Assembly (NCBI GenBank): GCA_024663395.1
Contig: JANFAH010000054.1
Location: 248,001 to 312,000 of the forward strand
Direction of reading: 5' to 3'
DNA from: Pisolithus tinctorius
Taxonomy: Eukaryota > Basidiomycota > Agaricomycetes > Boletales > Pisolithaceae
DNA length: 64,000 nucleotides
Positions 58,302-64,000 of the stretch are shown here, piece by piece. Position numbers and translations under genes: made by a program. The notes beneath the pieces were generated by a model. That model saw only the letters and a list, made by a program, of their open reading frames with translations. It had not been told where the DNA came from and did not search any database. Positions within the stretch are counted from its first letter, which is position 1. Each line of letters begins with the position of its first letter.

Positions 58302-61300
58302 ATGAACCGATTTGACGACCGTAGGCACGTCTTTCTCATGCAAGTTCGTGAATCCAGCAACTCAAGCTGTCCGCAACCTTCCTGCAGTGATGCAGTGCAG
58401 TCTCAGCCGACACAGCTGATCGACTATGCACTGGCGGCGCCTCTGGCACACTTGGAACACGACAATGGGCGGAGAAGGATCCCGGAGAGGCAGCAGCAAG
58501 ATGAAGGGTTTTCTGAGGAATCTATAGTTCCTCCACGCAGAGAGGCTGTTCCTCGATATTTTCTATGCGATCAGGCACCCTTGACGGGCCAGAACAACGG
58601 TTGCGAGGAATGGGGACCTCAGAATGAAAATACAACAGCTGGAAGCAAGGAAAACAAAGAACACTATCACAACGTCGATCAAACCAGGCCTTCATCACCT
58701 CACGACGTGCAAGCGACTATCAAAGAACCCGGCCTCGGTAACTCTATCCCTTTGACGGCATCTGTTATAAGAAAAGTGAATGGTGAGCCAACTTACTGTG
58801 TTGGATATTTCGTCATCCCTTGCCTTCCGGGTATTTACCATTTAGTCGGCAGGTGCAAGAGCTATTTCCTGTGGACCACCAAACTCAAAAACTTCCGAGC
58901 CACCATCTCTTGCCCACCCCACCAAGTCACTGCCGCCACTCATGATGAATAGATATCGTCGTTCTCCCTCACCACCATCGCAAGACTCGTTTGGTGGTCC
59001 CGTCTCCCAGGATCCTGGAGAGCACTTCCTGGCGACAACAAGGCAGTTCAACGTGCCACTTTCTGACCTCGGTGCACCTACACAACTTGACGATGTAGAT
59101 CCTGAAATACCCTTGTCCGACGCGAGCGAACATCGTACTTCCCTGGGCTCCACCATGACGGACTACAAAGGTCGCAGAGCAAATAGCAGTGTCGCCAGTC
59201 CGAGGCTTGGAGGTGAAGTGCTTGTTGCCGCAACGCCCTCGCACACAAGCGAGTCTGCGGAACCGTCCGGCATTGCGGACGTACGAAGAGCAGACGTCCC
59301 ATTCCTCACCAATGTTGGGGCTGACCACGGCAGCCAGGAGTCAACGCAGCCGTTTGACTTCGACCAGACCCCGTCATCTTTTGACCGAATGCTGGACAAA
59401 GTAGCCGCGGACAAAGCGTCGCGACCAGTGCAGGAACCAGTGCCAACTCAAACCACAGTGCTGGATCCTACCCCACCGAACGTATCTACAGACGTCGAAC
59501 CGCCGACGCATCCAGTCTCCGGTGAACAGTCTGGTCGCCAGCGACGTTCCGAGACACCACAGTGGGTCTCGTCCGCCACTCACGCAGCCGTTGCATCTAG
59601 CAATCCGCGGAGCTTGCTTCGATTGGTGAATCCTATGAACGAGTATAGGATCGCCAAGTTGCGTCAGATGCACGGTGACGTTGCTCCACCTTCTTATGTC
59701 GGTACTTCTGCGAGAGCGCAGGCGCAGTTGTCTTCCGTCGAACAGAGATTACCTACCAAGTCTACTTCTGAAGCACGGCATGCTCCGAGTCGTACAGAGA
59801 CCGCCGGCCGCCCTATCAGAGGATATCGGGAAAGTCCCGACCAGGGGAGCGATTCATTGGATGTGGTCCCGGACTCCGAGCCTCTCCGGGCTGGACTTAG
59901 TAATACTTCCAATGCGGATGTCCCAGACAGTAGTCCACAGAAAAGTTCGCTCCCCGCTCGCAAAGCGAACCCCGAGCACACCCCTCGTGATCACGTTTCT
60001 AAGCCTCCCGGAACCCAGGAACGGTTTAGTGAGAGTGACGACGACGACGACGTCCCTTTATTGCTCAAGTTGGCCACTAAAAGTGGGAAAGTTCCACCAG
60101 TCCAAACCGAAGGACGAACGCGAATTTCAAGGAAGCCTAAATCCCTCCCAGCCGCCACCAGCACTACTATCACCAACAACGTGTGTTATATTTCTGTTGA
60201 CTTTTCGATGAAGGTTACTTATCATGATCGCGGTATGTAGGGTCCAGTCCTAGCCGACGAGCGAGGGAAGTCTCCGGCGAACGCGAAAGGAAGACCCTCA
60301 GTCCGAGGGAAGAGCCGCTCCAAGGAGCCTACTATAGTCCCATCATCGGCTCCTGAGCAGGATCTTCATGGCAAGGATGTCCCCGAACTTCCGTCTGTTG
60401 GTGCATCATCTCGTATCGAACATAAGAAACAAAAGACAAAGGACGTTCCTACGGCTCCCCGAGGTCGGTCCATGTCTGCGGCAAGCAAAGGTGTCAAAAG
60501 GAAACGGCCCCCTAGCGCTAGCACCGAGAGCTCTGAAGACGACGGGTCTTCGGAGCTTCCAATGTTTGCGAAGGAGGAAGAAGAGGAAACAGAAATGGAA
60601 GAACAAGAAGAAGGGGACTCTGGTTCAACCTATGACCATGACATGGATGTCGTTTCTCCACCCTCAGTTCCTAAGACCGGCTTGCCGCACAAACGCAGAC
60701 GTATCGAGGAGGTAAAGCCCAGTAGCGCACCGAAAGGTGCTACCTCTGTCCACAGACCTTCCGCAACTCCTGCCCCTGGTGCACGTTCCATAAAGCGTCT
60801 GCGTTCTGGCGCATCAACCAGCCGCGCTGCCAGCGAACCTGCTACGAGGGTGTTTGCACTGTGGAAGCAGGATGGACACTATTACTCCGGAGTCGTCCAT
60901 TCCGCGCTCCCTCGACGCGGCAGCACGAAGTACTTGGTCAAGTTTGATGATGGGACAGAGGATGAGGTCGAGCTCAAGAACATGCGATGTTGCGAGCCCA
61001 ACGTGGGGGACAATGTCATCGTGTCGAATGGTGCTCGAGGGAAAGTTTCGGATGTTCGCGAGTTGGAATCGCGTGGTACCTTCCTGGTCAATGTCGATGA
61101 CGGGAAAAAGACCATGACATCCGAGGTGGAGCTTGCAGACATCCGAATCGCGAACCGTGCCCTTCAGAACCAGTGGAAGAACCGCATTTTGAATCCAGAG
61201 GCTATTGTTACTGTTGTCAAGCCAAGGTTATTAACTGACACTGCAACGCCATCCCACCAATCGCTTGCAAGCCTCTCCGGAAGGCCGCAGCGAGAACTTG

Positions 61301-62189
61301 CCAAGACGGGATTCGTTGTTACGTTGAGCCCGAAGAATTCTAACCCCGAGCAAACTAAAAAGAGCACGATAAGTGCTATCGAGCAACATGGCGGGGAACT
61401 CATTGACGATTGGTCGAGTGTATTCACGATGGAGGGGAGACATAGTCAATCCAACAAGCGTTGGACAGTGACCCCAGATGATTTCCATTTCAAGGAGGGC
61501 GTCGCTCTGGACAGAGTTTTCTTGTTGGCCGACGACGCCAACCAAAAGCCAAAGTTTCTGATCGCACTTGCTCTCGGTATTCCGTGTCTCTCCTTCGAGT
61601 GGCTCACTAAAGTCACCAAGTTTTCGGAGGTATGATTCCAACCTATCTGATGGCACGAAACTGATCATGTGAAAGGACTGGCAACCCTTTTTGCTCTCAG
61701 CTGGCTATTCCGACGCTCTTGGTGCCCGAGTCTCACAGCTTGTAGACCTCGACTGGGGTAACTGTTCAGAGTACCTGCAAGACATACTGTCAAACAGAGT
61801 GTCGCCCAAATTGTTTTCTGACAGAAAGTTCCTTTGTATTGGTGCTGATTTTGTACCTCCATATCGGGGCAGGAAGGTAGATTTGTCGCAGTTTATTATG
61901 AGGACATGAGTTGATCATACAATGACAGAACGCCTCAAATCTAGGACGTGTCAGGGAAGCTACCCGTGCTGTTCCTTGGATCATTTTGTGCATGGGAGCG
62001 TCCAAGGTCGAGGCAATAACTGACATTAAACAAGTGTCTTCTAAGGAGTTGCGATCCTTCGACTACGTCATCGTTAAAGACACTGCGGATGTTGAGGATC
62101 TAGGAGCAGTTACAGTTGCAACTGTAACCTGGGTTAAGGAGTGTCTGATCTCTTCACGGGTGGTCCCCACAAACTGGACACAGGCCTGA
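58302..62189 (+). CDS. DNA-damage checkpoint mediator, Crb2/Rad9/53BP1-like
   Basis: Nuclear adaptor that brings the effector kinase to damaged chromatin. The N terminus has TQLIDYALAAPLAHLE and a long S/T/P-rich, SQ/TQ-containing region through two joined exons (intron about 58782-58850). A short intron near 60180-60240 leads to RGKSRSKEPTIVPSS, then basic/acidic tracts such as KRKRPPSAS. The double-Tudor-like part reads TRVFALWKQDGHYYSG then STKYLVKFDDGTEDEVELKN and GDNVIVSNGARGKV, for binding methylated histone H4. Tandem BRCT domains follow: TGFVVTLSPKNSNPEQTKKS ... CLSFEWLTKV; and after two introns, SDRKFLCIGADFVPP ... VPWIILCMGASKVEAITDIK with TVTWVKECLISSRVV near the end. Frames join throughout. 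Confidence 0.8.
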
Positions 62190-62413
62190 TCGTCTACCAG
62201 TTACTTCGATCAACTTGTTCCTGCCGATTACTTGCTATCATGCTCTGATAATTGTAGCGTACTCTGTATTTTCGGGCACAGATGCCCTTTTCGTATGTAG
62301 TAACGGAAATTGACTATTGCACGTGACACAAGGCATTGGCCCTTCGTGGCTGGCGGCGGCTTGAAATTCAACATTCAACAATATTTCCATCGCTGCAGTA
62401 CGACGACTTCAGC

Positions 62414-64000
62414 ATGTCTGACAGCGAACAGGAATATGAAGTCGGTCAGTCGTAGTCCAGTCCTTCTTGTGAATCACTAGACGCCCTTTCAGAATCTGTC
62501 ACTCGTGCTCGCGTTCACGACAAGAGAGGGAAGAAACTGATATGGGTATGTGCATATGATGTTATCCCCAGTTAGCGTTGAACATGACCCTCTGGCTACG
62601 TTACAGCGATACTATGTCAAGGTACACTTTTCTTTATCGTGGCATCTAGCATCTGGTGCTCATCCACTCACAAGTGGAAAGGCTACGGTTGGGATGAATG
62701 CACGTGCGTCGCGACAATTCAAGGCTTTAATCGAAAATCATTGATTTATTACCATCTGCAGGTGGGAGCCTATAGAGCATTTCACCGATGGGGCTGAGAA
62801 AATTATCGAAAACTTCTGGGAATGCGTTGACATCGGAGGGAGGGATATTCACGATGCCACTGCTTTCAAAAGAGGTGAAGAGATCCTTTTATCTGGTCCA
62901 CCAAGTATGGCCCTTCTCAAGGATAAGTGTCTTTCTGTCAACTGACTTGCGGATGCAGAAAAAAAGGGCCTTAAGAGGAAGCAGAGTACATCTAGCGTCA
63001 GGCAGTCCCCTAGGCACAGCCATGCCATATCTGCGCCCATCACAACACCCCGCAAGCGCCGGAAGGTGCAGAGACCTTACGATGATGTATTGGAAAGCAT
63101 ACAACCCAAACGTCAAACCAGAACCCCTCGTTCTCGACGCAAATCATCCAGTGGGAAATCTGCGCCGAATGCCAAGCGCCGGAGAGCCTCATCCCCTGGA
63201 CCTAGAAGAATAGCGTCCAGGAACTCGCCGTCTACAACCAACTCCGAGCTTGACGCAGAAGGTGAAATCGATCCAGATTTCGAAGTAGAGACTCAGGAAG
63301 TCGAGGATGTGCTCAGGCAGTCGAGTATGGAGGATGGAGATGAGCGTCCTCAGCGCGAAGGCATGACGCGCTCTTCGGTGTCAAAAACTAGGCCAGTTTT
63401 TGATGACTTGGAGCATTTTTACAGCGGTCAACCAATCGATGTCGAGCAGGCAGATCCAGGCGAGGTACAAACACCCCCAACGTCACCAAGGGCTCCAGCA
63501 GCTGAGGTTACTGTGTCAGCACCCAGCTCCCCTGACCCACTGTTTGATTCACCCCCGTCTACCGTAAATAGCATTCGTCAACGATCCCAGGACTCTTCTA
63601 CTCCGTTCCATCGAGCTCGAGCAGCGAATCCGTTGGTCAAGCTCATTGATCCCCCACCGCCTCAAACATCAGCGAGAGCTATTACCGCCAAGGCACGATT
63701 GATGTCGATGCCCACCACGAGCACCTCAGGCGCTGGCCCAACCCGCATGATTGCGAAGCGGGGAGGAAAACCGGGTCCTGGTCGCTCGTCTGCGGGCTTG
63801 CTAGTCAGGAACCGGAGCTCTCTTTTAACGGCTTCCAAAGGAAAACTTACTACTGTCAAAGGAAAGTTTACACCCGTCAATGTTACTCGTGCTCAACCTG
63901 AAGACACCGCGGAAATAGCGCCTGCGTGGAGTAATGGGGATTCTGGCGTAGTAGTGACCTCGTGGAGTGACGAGGATGCTGTAGGAGAAATGGATGTTAC
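62414..64000 (+). CDS. Chromodomain protein (partial at window end)
   Basis: Probable heterochromatin reader. Four small exons together encode a complete chromodomain: SDSEQEYEVESVTRARVHDK, then KKLIWRYYVKWKGYGWDECT and WEPIEHFTDGAEKIIENFWE. The aromatic cage residues are present (Tyr of EYEVE, Trp of VKWKGY, Trp of GWDECTW), so methyl-lysine binding is expected. Introns are 50-60 bp with GT...AG borders. After a last small intron near 62910-62958 a long disordered region follows, rich in K/R/S/P with several NLS-like runs (KKKGLKRKQ, TPRKRRKVQRPYDD, AKRRRASSPGPRR). No chromoshadow or other domain appears before the edge, and the stop is outside the window. Chp1-like or another family member cannot be told apart here. 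Confidence 0.85.

Overview
The window reads as nuclear DNA of a filamentous basidiomycete, most likely a mushroom-forming Agaricomycete. Genes are dense, lie on both strands, and are split by many short introns of about 45-60 bp with GT...AG ends. The proteins are clearly fungal (SidA-type ornithine hydroxylase, RLP24, ATG2, MED16, Crb2/Rad9-like mediator, ACS-family transporters). No tRNA, rRNA or CRISPR array was seen. Exon joins were worked out by eye, so gene ends are firmer than individual splice sites.

Left block (1-18.2 kb), mostly housekeeping: a siderophore gene (sidA) with GATA-type iron-response sites upstream; RLP24; a 7-kb ATG2 gene; then RPA32 (RFA2) with a diverged tandem paralogue directly behind it; the NatB subunit NAA25; and a small NCE101-like protein.

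Middle block (18.2-33.7 kb), accessory and partly decayed: a broken BEACH-WD40 gene with a large internal deletion, an intact triosephosphate isomerase, relics of a Sec31-like and a 2OG-Fe(II) oxygenase gene, and a Pro-rich protein with a possible WRKY/GCM-type zinc site. Next comes a 5.1-kb Tc1/mariner-like element with identical 111-bp terminal inverted repeats and a TA target duplication. It carries a transposase gene and a convergent accessory gene. The transposase is itself split by a 1.85-kb LTR-like insertion flanked by CCGG. Two hypothetical genes follow.

Duplicated block (34.1-46.5 kb): a PAC3-like proteasome chaperone and MED16 share a short divergent promoter. The segment 'MED16 3' end plus ACS transporter' was then duplicated in tandem, giving a second transporter with a decayed MED16 tail, and a third, truncated transporter copy. 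Copy 2 of the MED16 tail contains a foldback insertion absent from copy 1.

Right block (46.5-64 kb), ordinary genes: PUS4, a DHDPS/HOGA-type aldolase, full-length mitochondrial nicotinamide nucleotide transhydrogenase, a nucleotide-sugar transporter, a single-pass membrane protein, a Crb2/Rad9/53BP1-type checkpoint mediator, and a chromodomain protein that runs off the right edge.
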